Assembly: GCF_963676285.1 (NCBI RefSeq)
Contig: NZ_OY781063.1
Span: forward strand, 1,488,001 to 1,552,000
Length of the DNA: 64,000 bases
Source of the DNA: an uncultured Sphaerochaeta sp.
GTDB lineage: Bacteria; Spirochaetota; Spirochaetia; Sphaerochaetales; Sphaerochaetaceae
Reading direction: 5' to 3'
The stretch's first letter is position 1; each line of letters starts with the position of its first letter. Below, one piece after another: positions 7,995-15,985 of this stretch. The notes below the pieces were generated by a model. That model saw nothing but the letters and a program-made list of their open reading frames with translations. It did no database searches and was not told the DNA's origin. Both the position numbers and the translations under genes were made by a program.

Positions 7995-10205
7995 CTAGCG
8001 GACCACACCCTCAAATATTGGGTTACGGGGAGCAAGGCTTCCAGCAGAATACCCCCAGATGGATGCATATTCAGCAGGATCCTCACCCATTTTCTCCAAC
8101 TGCCTCAGATAGTGGGCTATCGACTTGGACTCTATGATGACCACAGAGCCCATCTCCTCGATTACCTTGCTGTGTGGTCTGGTGTGGTCGAACTCAAACT
8201 CCAGGATACGCCTCCCGTCATCGGTAATACCGATGGTCCTGAAGGTATTGCTCTTTCCCACTCCCGGTAGGTTGATCGTATTCCGGTCCGTTGCAAGGAA
8301 TGGAATCTCGGCCCCCTCACGTACCATGTTGATCTGTTCTATCATTTTCTCCGCCTCACTCATGAATGGACGAAGCGTGGCGAGGTACCGCTGAGGAACC
8401 TGTCCGATGGAACTCTCTTCAAGCTGTTCCTGCATGCTCCTTGCATTGGTCGCAAACAACTCTCGGTTCTCCTTGAAGCCCTTTACCGTGAAGGTATAGT
8501 AAGGAAGAACGCCAATATCATTGAGTACCTTACGCAGTTTTGCCGTATGGCCACGTCTACTGGCCGCAACCGTGAAGACTTCCTGGTTGGTTACTGCCCA
8601 ACCTGCATCAAGCAATCGCCTGATCGCCTTCCTGGTATCAGGGGTAATCTCCATGGCAGAGGAGATATGCGTCTGCACCACACACTGGTCAATGCCCAGG
8701 TTCTGAGCCTCGGCCTTGAAATCGGCAAGAACCTGGATGAGTTCCTTGGTAACTCGCTGGGGAAGATACACCGGTAGCTTCGTTCCAAGACGGACCCTGC
8801 GCATGGGAGCATACTGATCATCTTGTGGTCGTTGTTTGTTATCTTCCAGCTTCTGCCTTGCCATCTCAAGCACTGCATCCAGAATTGAACGCAAGGACTT
8901 CACCGAGCTCATGAAGGCGTCCCCTCCGGTGATCAGGATATCCCAAAGGTAGGGATCATTCCTGAAATACTCCATATTGACGGCAAGTTGCTCTTCCCAG
9001 GTCCGTTTCGGGCGGAGCTTCTCCAGCTCAAAGTTGAACCGGCCTGCCTGGAAATCATACATTCTCTGGCAGTAGGAGCATAAGCCTCCACAGGCTCTTC
9101 CCATGGTGTCAGGGATAAAAATGGCGACCGTTGGGTACCTTCGGTGGATATTGTGTGAAGGAAGCAACCACCCTGCTGCATTGGGCTCCCCTGGCTTTGC
9201 AATATCCTCTTTCTCCCAGGCAACGATTGAACCAAACTCCTCCAAGAGGTCCTGACTGTAGAAGAGATAGGCACGTAAGGCAAGGTCACTTCCAGGATGC
9301 TCCTGCATCTCCCTTGGGCGGGTATCGATAAGAGAGAGGAAATAAGGAGTTGCAAAGATGGGAATACCCTTTCTCTGTGACTCCTTCATGACCCTGAGCG
9401 TCTCAGCATCCATACTGTTGCCAAGGTAACGATTGAGCTCCTCAGTGCTTCTGAGGGCAAAGTGCAAGTGGAATCGGTCCTCCTTCCACCAAGCAAGTAC
9501 CTGCTTGCGCTTTTGCTCGTGACTCATGTCATCCTTGAATTGATAGAAGGAGCTTTTTCTCCGTCTATCATCGATACGCTTGATCAGGAGTTCAACAATT
9601 CGCTCCTTGTTCTTCGTCCTCCAAGCAATCACCTCTGGATCCAGACCACTTGGATGGGAATCCATCCACTGCTCTACCTGACTTCTAGGAGGGATTATAC
9701 GATCCTCCACTCCACTGAGCTGACCAATGAGATGAGCCATATCCTCAAGGAAATCAAGATGAACCGACGTCTCTTGTCCCAGCAAGACGCGCCTCAAGAG
9801 CGCAATGGGACGCGAGGCCACCGTCTCTCCATGGAGGTTCAGGTCTTCATAGACATCTCCCTCGTGGTCGAGATAGTCCATCATCCTAAGGTATGCCATC
9901 GAGGTGCTCATCAAGGTGTAGTAGTCCTGTTCGGTCTTTCCTTCACCAGTGTAATATGACCATGCTTTTGGGAATCTCTGTTGCATCGTTGCAGCCATCT
10001 CTTCGCGAAGAGAAGCTACCAAAGCCGCATCATCAAGCTTCTGGTCAAGGAACAAGGCGATAAGTTCTGGATTGTCTGCCTTCATCTTGGCGACAAGTTC
10101 AGTAATGCGATTGATAGATGTATTCATGCCATAAAGATACAGGTATGGGTTATCGGATGTCAAGCATTCTACATTAGTATATATATTATATATAGTTACT
10201 ACCAT
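7995..10205 (-). CDS. KamA-family radical SAM protein, long form
   Basis: A 736-residue protein of the lysine 2,3-aminomutase family. The radical SAM cluster motif is C372-x3-C376-x2-C379 (ACGGLCSYCQRMYDF), and a PGVGK segment near residue 660 could carry the PLP lysine that is PGGGGK in classical KamA. Classical enzymes are about 415 residues; here some 330 N-terminal residues rich in charged helices precede the radical SAM core, with conserved-looking segments such as QFKDDMSHEQ. The ATG at 10205 is supported by AGGAG six bases upstream; an internal ATG at 10127 lacks one. Family members move amino groups on lysine or other amino acids. The true substrate is not evident. It is convergent with the FUSC-like gene. 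Confidence 0.82.
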   Translation of the reverse strand: MVVTIYNIYTNVECLTSDNPYLYLYGMNTSINRITELVAKMKADNPELIALFLDQKLDDAALVASLREEMAATMQQRFPKAWSYYTGEGKTEQDYYTLMSTSMAYLRMMDYLDHEGDVYEDLNLHGETVASRPIALLRRVLLGQETSVHLDFLEDMAHLIGQLSGVEDRIIPPRSQVEQWMDSHPSGLDPEVIAWRTKNKERIVELLIKRIDDRRRKSSFYQFKDDMSHEQKRKQVLAWWKEDRFHLHFALRSTEELNRYLGNSMDAETLRVMKESQRKGIPIFATPYFLSLIDTRPREMQEHPGSDLALRAYLFYSQDLLEEFGSIVAWEKEDIAKPGEPNAAGWLLPSHNIHRRYPTVAIFIPDTMGRACGGLCSYCQRMYDFQAGRFNFELEKLRPKRTWEEQLAVNMEYFRNDPYLWDILITGGDAFMSSVKSLRSILDAVLEMARQKLEDNKQRPQDDQYAPMRRVRLGTKLPVYLPQRVTKELIQVLADFKAEAQNLGIDQCVVQTHISSAMEITPDTRKAIRRLLDAGWAVTNQEVFTVAASRRGHTAKLRKVLNDIGVLPYYTFTVKGFKENRELFATNARSMQEQLEESSIGQVPQRYLATLRPFMSEAEKMIEQINMVREGAEIPFLATDRNTINLPGVGKSNTFRTIGITDDGRRILEFEFDHTRPHSKVIEEMGSVVIIESKSIAHYLRQLEKMGEDPAEYASIWGYSAGSLAPRNPIFEGVVR

Positions 10206-10353
10206 TTCACACTCCTATTTTTATCTTCTGTACTCCCTTTTTCTTCTCTCTGGCGACATCGCCCAGAGCCCCAACAACCCTCTCAGAGCCCTTCCCGCCT
10301 TGACTATCCTCAGAAAAGGACGTATGAATATATGCGAATACATTAGAGGTATT

Positions 10354-11220
10354 ATGTTAGAATTCTATACACCGTCCCTCGCGGACAAACACCTGTTTCC
10401 TGATCACAGCAAGCACCTTGCCTATGAATATTACTACTCGTATGTTGCACTATGGGCAGATGCAATCGGCATCACCATTTGCAAGACAGATACTGCCTTG
10501 TATATGCATCTTGAAGAGGACGATTGTTTCCTGCTTCCCATCACCAACGACCTTCCTTCTGCAATGAGGGAACTCGAAGAGCACTGCAGGGAAACCGGAC
10601 AACGCTTTCTCCTTGAATGTGTACCCAAAGAAGAAGCTGAACAGTTGAAAGAGATGGGTTACCAGACCGAGCATGTCAGAAACCTTGATGACTATCTTTA
10701 CGAGAGTGAGAAACTCATCAAGCTCTCCGGTAAGAAGTTGCAGAGCAAGCGTAATCATATCAACCAATTTGAGAAGCACTACACCTATTCAGTACGCCCC
10801 TTGAACAGCAAGGAGCTGCGCGATGAGTGTTACAGGATGGCCTCCACCACCTGGCTTGACGGCAAGGATTGCACAACCAAAGAGATCAGGGATGAACTGG
10901 GAGCGCTCAAACGGGCACTCGATGGTTGGGATGAACTCAACTTCAAAGGCATCCTTGTCTGTGTAGACCACAACCTCACCGCATTCACCATCGGGGAAAT
11001 CATCGATGAGGAAATGGCCATCGTACATTTTGAGAAGGCCGATACCTCCTACAAGGGAATCTACTCAGTCATCAACCAGCTCTTCGTCAGTGAATATCTC
11101 TCCAACGTTCATTATGTGAACAGACAAGAGGATGCCGGCATTGCTGGACTCAGGAAGGCAAAACTCTCCTACAAGCCGGACCTTATGGTCGAGAAATTTC
11201 GGGTAACAAAGCAAACATGA
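10354..11220 (+). CDS. DUF2156-family protein (phosphatidylglycerol lysyltransferase C-terminal-domain type)
   Basis: A 288-residue protein. The opening MLEFYTPSLADKHLFP and the core segments (LPITNDLPSAMREL, RNHINQFEKHY, FTIGEIIDEEMAIVHFEKAD) match the GNAT-fold domain of DUF2156, also found at the C-terminus of MprF. The ATG at 10354 has AGAGG upstream; ATG codons at 10324 and 10300 are possible. No membrane domain is present, so it is a stand-alone soluble transferase-like protein. It overlaps the next gene by ATGA and is likely translated together with it. The acceptor substrate is unknown; an aminoacyl-transfer role is suggested by the family only. Confidence 0.8.
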   Translation: MLEFYTPSLADKHLFPDHSKHLAYEYYYSYVALWADAIGITICKTDTALYMHLEEDDCFLLPITNDLPSAMRELEEHCRETGQRFLLECVPKEEAEQLKEMGYQTEHVRNLDDYLYESEKLIKLSGKKLQSKRNHINQFEKHYTYSVRPLNSKELRDECYRMASTTWLDGKDCTTKEIRDELGALKRALDGWDELNFKGILVCVDHNLTAFTIGEIIDEEMAIVHFEKADTSYKGIYSVINQLFVSEYLSNVHYVNRQEDAGIAGLRKAKLSYKPDLMVEKFRVTKQT

Positions 11221-11996
11221 TCATAGAGCGTGCAAAACCCAGTGACTACCAGGAACTCAAACAGCTCTGGCTCATCGTATTCGACGAAGAGCCAACATTC
11301 CTGGAGCACTTTTTTGCAACGCGAATCTCATACCAGGATATCTTTGTCGCTCGAAAGGATGATAAGCTGGTCAGTGCACTGCATGCGCTCCCCCTGTACT
11401 ATCATAAACAGGGGGAGGAACATCCCACCAGCTACATTGTTGGGGCTGCAACCTACAAGGAGTACCGAAGACGGGGAATCATGGGAAAACTCCTGGAAGC
11501 GACCAGAGAAGCCTATGACCACCCCATCACACTCTTTCCCGCCGTCAGGCCTTTCTATGAGGCAAACGGATACTTCACCACTTCAAGCGCACTCTCCTTC
11601 TCCATACCATCTGATACAAACACTCGAGAAAAACAAACCACACAACTCTCATACCAGGAACTGGATGCAATTTATCGAACAGCTACCAGTGAAGAGGGTG
11701 CCCTCCTACGTGATAACGAGGCATGGTCCTTCCTCACCGATGGTTACGAAGTGCTCTCAGTGGAGGGCGGCTACGCCTTTATCAGCGAGGGAAAGGCTGT
11801 AGAGACCATGGTCCTGAACAAAGATGGCGCTTCCAGCATGCTCTCCCTTCTCAAAGAAAGAGGAATCACTGAGGTACACACACTCGCCTCCTCCCCACTT
11901 GCCAACTTTATTGGGAGAGAAAAAGGAGTGCCCATCCCGATGGGGATGAGCACCTCAAAAGAACTACAAGGTGTGTATATAGCCGAGCAGTATTAG
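11217..11996 (+). CDS. GNAT N-acetyltransferase, Eis-like two-part protein
   Basis: A 259-residue protein with a GNAT domain in the first 120 residues. Acetyl-CoA motif A is visible as VGAATYKEYRRRGIMGKLL, followed by PFYEANGYF. The C-terminal half resembles the second domain of Eis-type or YkkB-like acetyltransferases. Its start overlaps the DUF2156 gene by 4 bases (ATGA). The two together look like a conserved transferase pair, both with GNAT folds. The substrate is not predictable. The 3' end overlaps the convergent secreted-protein gene by 4 bases. Confidence 0.85.
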   Translation: MIIERAKPSDYQELKQLWLIVFDEEPTFLEHFFATRISYQDIFVARKDDKLVSALHALPLYYHKQGEEHPTSYIVGAATYKEYRRRGIMGKLLEATREAYDHPITLFPAVRPFYEANGYFTTSSALSFSIPSDTNTREKQTTQLSYQELDAIYRTATSEEGALLRDNEAWSFLTDGYEVLSVEGGYAFISEGKAVETMVLNKDGASSMLSLLKERGITEVHTLASSPLANFIGREKGVPIPMGMSTSKELQGVYIAEQY

Positions 11997-13210
11997 CGAA
12001 CAACGCTCTCGAAATGCTGTGTCCAAGTATCTCCCTTGTCATTTTTTACCTGTAAGGTAAAGGGGATAACGGTCCCTGAGGGAGCATCAGAGGCGATGAC
12101 GAAGCGGAAGGTGTTGTTCTCCCCACGTACCTGTTGCTTATTGCTGGTTGCCCAACGACTGTTGTTGGTACTCATCAACCCGGCATCCAATGAACCAAGA
12201 TAGATCTCGTCAGAGAGAACGCGCACATACTCGCTCTCACTGCTCAGTGTTGCGCGAAGCCCTGCAAGGTCGACGGTCCCGGTATTGGCATAGGAGAAGC
12301 CCATGCTTATCTGGGTATTGGTGGGAAGGGCCTCCTTGTCATAATAGAGAACAGTGATATCCTCAATGGCAAGTCGCTTCCAAAGCGCCTCGAAGTAACC
12401 ACCCTTTCCTACCTTCTCATAAGAGGATGGGTCAGTGATCAAGGTACCGGTGCTCTTGTCATACCAACCGGCAAAGATGGCTGACACATCATCGGCAACC
12501 GGAGTGGGAACCTCAACATCCTCACTTTCAATGAATACATCAGTCCCACTGAGTGGGTCGACAAATCGAACTCCTTCCTGGTATATGGCATAGAGGGTCT
12601 GGTTGGTATAGCTCATCTGGATCGTCTCTCCCGCTTGGTAGGTGACCTCATCAGGTGTCACGCCCCAACCGGCCAGCACACCAAGGCGAGCTGAATTCAT
12701 CCTTAGCTGTCCGCTGGAGGGCAAGACAACCTCACTGCCAGGGATCTTACGAATCTGCTGCCGATAGCTGTAGCGATAGTTCTCTCCCTCAGAGGAGAAG
12801 TCCAAGGTAAGGGTTGGACGATAGTACGGACTATGCTCATACAACCATGCCGCATATTCACTTTTCTTTGGCTCATCAAGAGAGAGAATCTCTTCAAGAA
12901 GATAGTCGCTCGTATTCTGGTCCATGTGGTAGGTGGACAGCAGGCTCAGATGCTCACGAGCTTCATAGTATGCTTCCCTGTCCCCTTTTGACCGAGCCTC
13001 ATACAAGCGCTTACGAGCCTGCTCTGCCTCATTGGCAATTGCCTCATTGAGTTTATCATACGACTTGCTGATCTCCTCAAGACTCTGGCTGCTTAGGTCC
13101 TTGCCTTGGATGGTCGCATACTGCTCCTCTGCTGTCGGAGTCGCAGCTACAGCTATCATCCCAACAGTGAGAATAATGGTCATCAATACAATTACGCGTA
13201 TTCGCTTCAT
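11993..13210 (-). CDS. Secreted protein with Listeria-Bacteroides-type repeat segments, unknown function
   Basis: A 405-residue protein that I cannot assign. It has a clear Sec signal peptide (MKRIRVIVLMTIILTVGM, then AVAA). A charged helical region at about 30-110, rich in Glu/Lys/Arg, may form a coiled coil. Two segments, LAGWGVTPDEVTYQAGETI and FAGWYDKSTGTLITDP, resemble the short beta-rich Flg_new (Listeria-Bacteroides) repeats used in adhesins. The C-terminal 130 residues look like a beta-sandwich (ISMGFSYANTGTVDLAGL, then GTVIPFTLQVKNDKG). The ATG at 13210 follows GGAGGAGG. It is probably periplasmic or surface exposed. No operon partner is seen. Confidence 0.72.
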   Translation of the reverse strand: MKRIRVIVLMTIILTVGMIAVAATPTAEEQYATIQGKDLSSQSLEEISKSYDKLNEAIANEAEQARKRLYEARSKGDREAYYEAREHLSLLSTYHMDQNTSDYLLEEILSLDEPKKSEYAAWLYEHSPYYRPTLTLDFSSEGENYRYSYRQQIRKIPGSEVVLPSSGQLRMNSARLGVLAGWGVTPDEVTYQAGETIQMSYTNQTLYAIYQEGVRFVDPLSGTDVFIESEDVEVPTPVADDVSAIFAGWYDKSTGTLITDPSSYEKVGKGGYFEALWKRLAIEDITVLYYDKEALPTNTQISMGFSYANTGTVDLAGLRATLSSESEYVRVLSDEIYLGSLDAGLMSTNNSRWATSNKQQVRGENNTFRFVIASDAPSGTVIPFTLQVKNDKGDTWTQHFESVVR

Positions 13211-13312
13211 AGGATTTCCTCCTCCCATCTGCATAATCTGTTGTTTCTACCTATTGTAATAACAACACCAGAGTCTTAAGGCAACCAGGGAGATGAAATC
13301 TTCATACACTCT

Positions 13313-13972
13313 TTAATTCTGTGAAGAAATGTGAAGCACCACTCTTCGCCCAGAATAACTAAGCAAGCCGTCCTCCACCAAGGATGCAAGCTCCCTGCTA
13401 AGCGAGGTACGGGCGAATCCCAAACGCTCTGCAAGTTCTTTCTTTGAAGTTGGAAGCAGGACAGTATTGCTTCCCTGGATTACCGACAGGTTCTGCAGAT
13501 AGGCAAGCAGACTCTCCCGAAGACTCTGCGCCGAGAGCTTGGTGACCGTCGTGCTCAACTCATGGGCACGGTCGCTTACCAATTCCAGCAAAGCGGAGAG
13601 GAACTCTACCCTTGCTTCACAGAGGTCAAGCACCAGTGCCTTGGGAAGATGCAGCACTGCTGAATCATCCTCACTGACAACGGTCATCGGGTAGTGGTTA
13701 TACCGGCTGAACAGCAGGGTTGCACCCCATACATCCCCTGGTTCGAGTACCCGGACCTTGAAAACCTTCCCCTCCTCATCAACACTCTGGATGGAAACCT
13801 TCCCCGCTACCACCACATCGAGCGTGGTACACACTTGTCCTTGCAGATAGAGTATCTTGCCCTTGGAGTACGAGCTGAGCTTTGCCCTGCCTTCCCTGAA
13901 AAGGGAGGAAAGCATCTTCATATCAAAACCCTTAAACAGCCCAAGATTTTCAAGTATGGGAAAGAAATCCAT
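13313..13972 (-). CDS. Crp/Fnr-family transcriptional regulator
   Basis: A 219-residue protein. The N-terminal cyclic-nucleotide-binding-fold domain (about 5-125) contains GKILYLQGQVCTTLDVVVAGKVSI and LEPGDVWGA. The C-terminal helix-turn-helix (about 165-210) contains TSKKELAERLGFARTSLSRELASL. There is no N-terminal cysteine cluster like that of Fnr, so oxygen sensing through 4Fe-4S is unlikely; haem or another ligand, as in HcpR/DNR types, is possible. The ATG at 13972 has GGAGG five bases upstream. It is divergent from the cupin/ferredoxin pair, with a candidate operator just upstream of its own start. Confidence 0.9.
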   Translation of the reverse strand: MDFFPILENLGLFKGFDMKMLSSLFREGRAKLSSYSKGKILYLQGQVCTTLDVVVAGKVSIQSVDEEGKVFKVRVLEPGDVWGATLLFSRYNHYPMTVVSEDDSAVLHLPKALVLDLCEARVEFLSALLELVSDRAHELSTTVTKLSAQSLRESLLAYLQNLSVIQGSNTVLLPTSKKELAERLGFARTSLSRELASLVEDGLLSYSGRRVVLHISSQN

Positions 13973-13987
13973 GAAAACCTCCAAAAG

Positions 13988-14010
13988 TGTAACATATGTA
14001 ACAGTATAAT
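13988..14010 (+). promoter_or_regulatory. Crp/Fnr-type dyad overlapping a promoter
   Basis: TGTAACATATGTAACA (13988-14003) is a 16-base dyad with one mismatched pair, spanning the spacer just before a consensus TATAAT at 14005-14010 that faces the cupin gene. The -35 position (CAAAAG) is poor. The position suggests repression of the cupin operon and autoregulation by the divergent Crp/Fnr protein. Confidence 0.5.
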
Positions 14011-14060
14011 GGAGAAGATACCGGTATGCTAGGAATACGTATCTTAATAAGGAGTCAAGA

Positions 14061-14384
14061 ATGATTGAAACAGTATATACCTATACAAAAACCGACGAGA
14101 AAATCGTTGAAAAACTGGTTGGCGATGACCAGGTCATGATCAACCATGTGGTTCTGAACAATGGGGAAGCACTTCCGGAGCACTACAGTGATTCCAATGT
14201 CTATCTCACCATAGCACGAGGAACACTCTCAACCACCTTCAACGACCAAGAAGCACACTACTACCAGGGTGCAATCGTGAACGTTCCGGCAAACACCAAG
14301 ATGAACATTGCAAACACCAACGATGAACCGGTTGAATTCTTCATTGTAAAAGCACCCCACCCAAGGGTATACAAGGAACAATAA
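14061..14384 (+). CDS. Small cupin-domain protein
   Basis: A 107-residue single-domain cupin. The two cupin motifs are visible as LPEHYSDSNVYLTIARG (about 37-53) and GAIVNVPANTKMNIANTN (about 72-89). Metal-binding residues H39 and the later asparagine or histidine positions are only partly conserved, so metal binding is uncertain. The start at 14061 has AAGGAG seven bases upstream. It is followed three bases later by a NapH-like ferredoxin gene and is divergent from a Crp/Fnr regulator. Small cupins in such pairs may sense or protect against redox stress, which is inference. Confidence 0.8.
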   Translation: MIETVYTYTKTDEKIVEKLVGDDQVMINHVVLNNGEALPEHYSDSNVYLTIARGTLSTTFNDQEAHYYQGAIVNVPANTKMNIANTNDEPVEFFIVKAPHPRVYKEQ

Positions 14385-14387
14385 GCC

Positions 14388-14999
14388 ATGAAGAAAACCA
14401 TCCAGCGGACAGTACAGATTCTTTTTCTCGGACTCTTCCTCTTTCTGCTCATCAGGGGCAAGGTACAGGTGTGGATGGGAATCTTCCTTCTTTCGCTTGT
14501 TCTCTCCCTCTTCTTCTCTCGGTTCTATTGTGGATGGATCTGTCCCATAAACACCCTCCTCAAGCCGATCACCTTCCTGAAAAAGAAGTTTCGTGTGGGT
14601 AGTATAAAGACACCTGCCTTCCTCAAGAATGGTGTGCTGAGGATCCTGTTATTGGTTGCCTTCCTGGCACTCATGGTTTTCACCTTACGCTCAGGCAAAC
14701 AACTGCCTGTACTACCAGCACTCGTAGCCATTGGAGTCTTCCTTTCGCTCTTCTTTGAAGAAGAACTCTGGCATCATTGGCTCTGTCCCTACGGAACCAT
14801 CCTTTCTCTCCCCAGTAGGGCAGCTAAGAAGCGGATGGTGATCGATCCTGATCTTTGCACCAACTGTGGCAGGTGCAAGCGGGTCTGTCCCTCGGGAGCA
14901 ATCGTGAAGGAAGAGAAACATCGCATCATCAAGAGTGAATGTCTGGTCTGCCATGAGTGTGAGCGGGTATGCACCAAGAGTGCCATCAGTTACAAGTAG
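14388..14999 (+). CDS. NapH-like membrane 4Fe-4S ferredoxin
   Basis: A 203-residue protein with four hydrophobic segments. The two CxxxCP motifs of the NapH/CcoG type are FYCGWICP (near residue 47) and WLCPYG (near 131). Two 4Fe-4S motifs lie at the C-terminus: CTNCGRCKRVCP and CLVCHECERVC. Such proteins pass electrons between quinone or membrane carriers and soluble partners. No neighbouring nitrate or nitrite reductase is seen, so the partner is unknown. It is probably co-transcribed with the cupin gene under the Crp/Fnr protein. Confidence 0.85.
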   Translation: MKKTIQRTVQILFLGLFLFLLIRGKVQVWMGIFLLSLVLSLFFSRFYCGWICPINTLLKPITFLKKKFRVGSIKTPAFLKNGVLRILLLVAFLALMVFTLRSGKQLPVLPALVAIGVFLSLFFEEELWHHWLCPYGTILSLPSRAAKKRMVIDPDLCTNCGRCKRVCPSGAIVKEEKHRIIKSECLVCHECERVCTKSAISYK

Positions 15000-15023
15000 A
15001 TCATTGCTACATCATACTTGAGT

Positions 15024-15052
15024 ACAGGGAGAGCAATACATGCCCTCCCTGT
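15024..15052. terminator. Terminator-like hairpin between convergent genes
   Basis: ACAGGGAG-a-GC pairs with GC-c-CTCCCTGT around a seven-base loop, located between the end of the NapH-like gene and the end of the peroxiredoxin gene. Only a short T-rich stretch follows, so efficiency is uncertain. Confidence 0.6.
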
Positions 15053-15081
15053 TGCTGTGATGCTTTCTTTACTGTGGAACG

Positions 15082-15759
15082 TTATTTCTTCTCTTTACGG
15101 AAGCAGAGGAACCAGTCAAGGCAGTATTGGTTCTCATCCTTGCTTTCCATCCGCTCCTTGGCGGTACCGCATGAACCTGGGGTGGGGATGATGACATCCT
15201 GACCTGGTCTCCAGTTTGCCGGAGTAGCGATATGCTCCTTGTCAGCCTTCTGCAAGGCCATGACCACACGCTTAATCTCATCGAAATTACGGCCAGTGGA
15301 AGCAGGATAGTACATAATGGTCCTCACCACACCTTCACCATCAATGATGAATACAGCACGAACTGCCTGTGTGGAGGATTGCGACTGGACCATGCCATAC
15401 TTTTTGGCAACGTCCATCTTGATATCCTCAATTACTGGGAATTTTACCTCAATGCCCTTCATCCCGTTCCATTCCAGCTCCTGAATCTTTCTCAACCAAG
15501 CAATATGTGCATATAGGGAGTCGATTGAAAGCCCGATAAGCTCAGTATTCATGGCCTTGAACTCATCAGCCATGGAGGCAAAGGTCATGAACTCAGTGGT
15601 ACAGACAGGGGTAAAATCAGCTGGGTGGCTGAAAAGGATAACCCATTTCCCCTTATAGTCTTCGGGAAAGTTGATATCACCCTGGGTGGTTACTGCGTGA
15701 AAGGCGGGAGCCTTGTCTCCGATCAAAGGAAGTGTTGCATTGTTCTGAACTTCGCCCAT
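15082..15759 (-). CDS. Peroxiredoxin, Prx6/1-Cys type
   Basis: A 225-residue thiol peroxidase that reduces hydrogen peroxide and alkyl hydroperoxides. The peroxidatic cysteine is C53 in FTPVCTTEF, and the Prx6-like C-terminal extension is present (ATPANWRPGQDVIIP). Three further cysteines, C197, C213 and C219, lie in the last 30 residues, more than a simple 1-Cys enzyme needs. Archaeal Prx6-type enzymes use such cysteines for resolving, so that is possible here. The start at 15759 has AAGGAG. It is divergent from the large c-di-GMP protein. A spacer sequence resembling a Fur/PerR site may control it. Confidence 0.93.
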   Translation of the reverse strand: MGEVQNNATLPLIGDKAPAFHAVTTQGDINFPEDYKGKWVILFSHPADFTPVCTTEFMTFASMADEFKAMNTELIGLSIDSLYAHIAWLRKIQELEWNGMKGIEVKFPVIEDIKMDVAKKYGMVQSQSSTQAVRAVFIIDGEGVVRTIMYYPASTGRNFDEIKRVVMALQKADKEHIATPANWRPGQDVIIPTPGSCGTAKERMESKDENQYCLDWFLCFRKEKK

Positions 15760-15808
15760 TTCGAAAATCTCCTTGGTATTTGATAGGTTTGTTGTATGAG
15801 GAAATAGT

Positions 15809-15827
15809 ATTCATTCTCATTAATAAT
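15809..15827. promoter_or_regulatory. Possible Fur/PerR-type site upstream of the peroxiredoxin gene
   Basis: ATTCATTCTCATTAATAAT resembles the AT-rich triplet pattern of Fur-superfamily operators on the minus strand. It lies about 50 bases upstream of the peroxiredoxin start in an otherwise featureless AT-rich divergent spacer (15760-15985). The match is loose. Confidence 0.25.
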
Positions 15828-15985
15828 ATCAAGTACTTATTAGTATTTATTTTTATTAAGAATTATCTGTACCTTTATTTTCCTTGAAAATGATACATTT
15901 TTACTATTTCGCATGAATCTGCTCGTTATTCGTCATTAATTCCTTGTCATTTTAGCTAACTCGTTAGTAGAATTGCAGTACCTAT

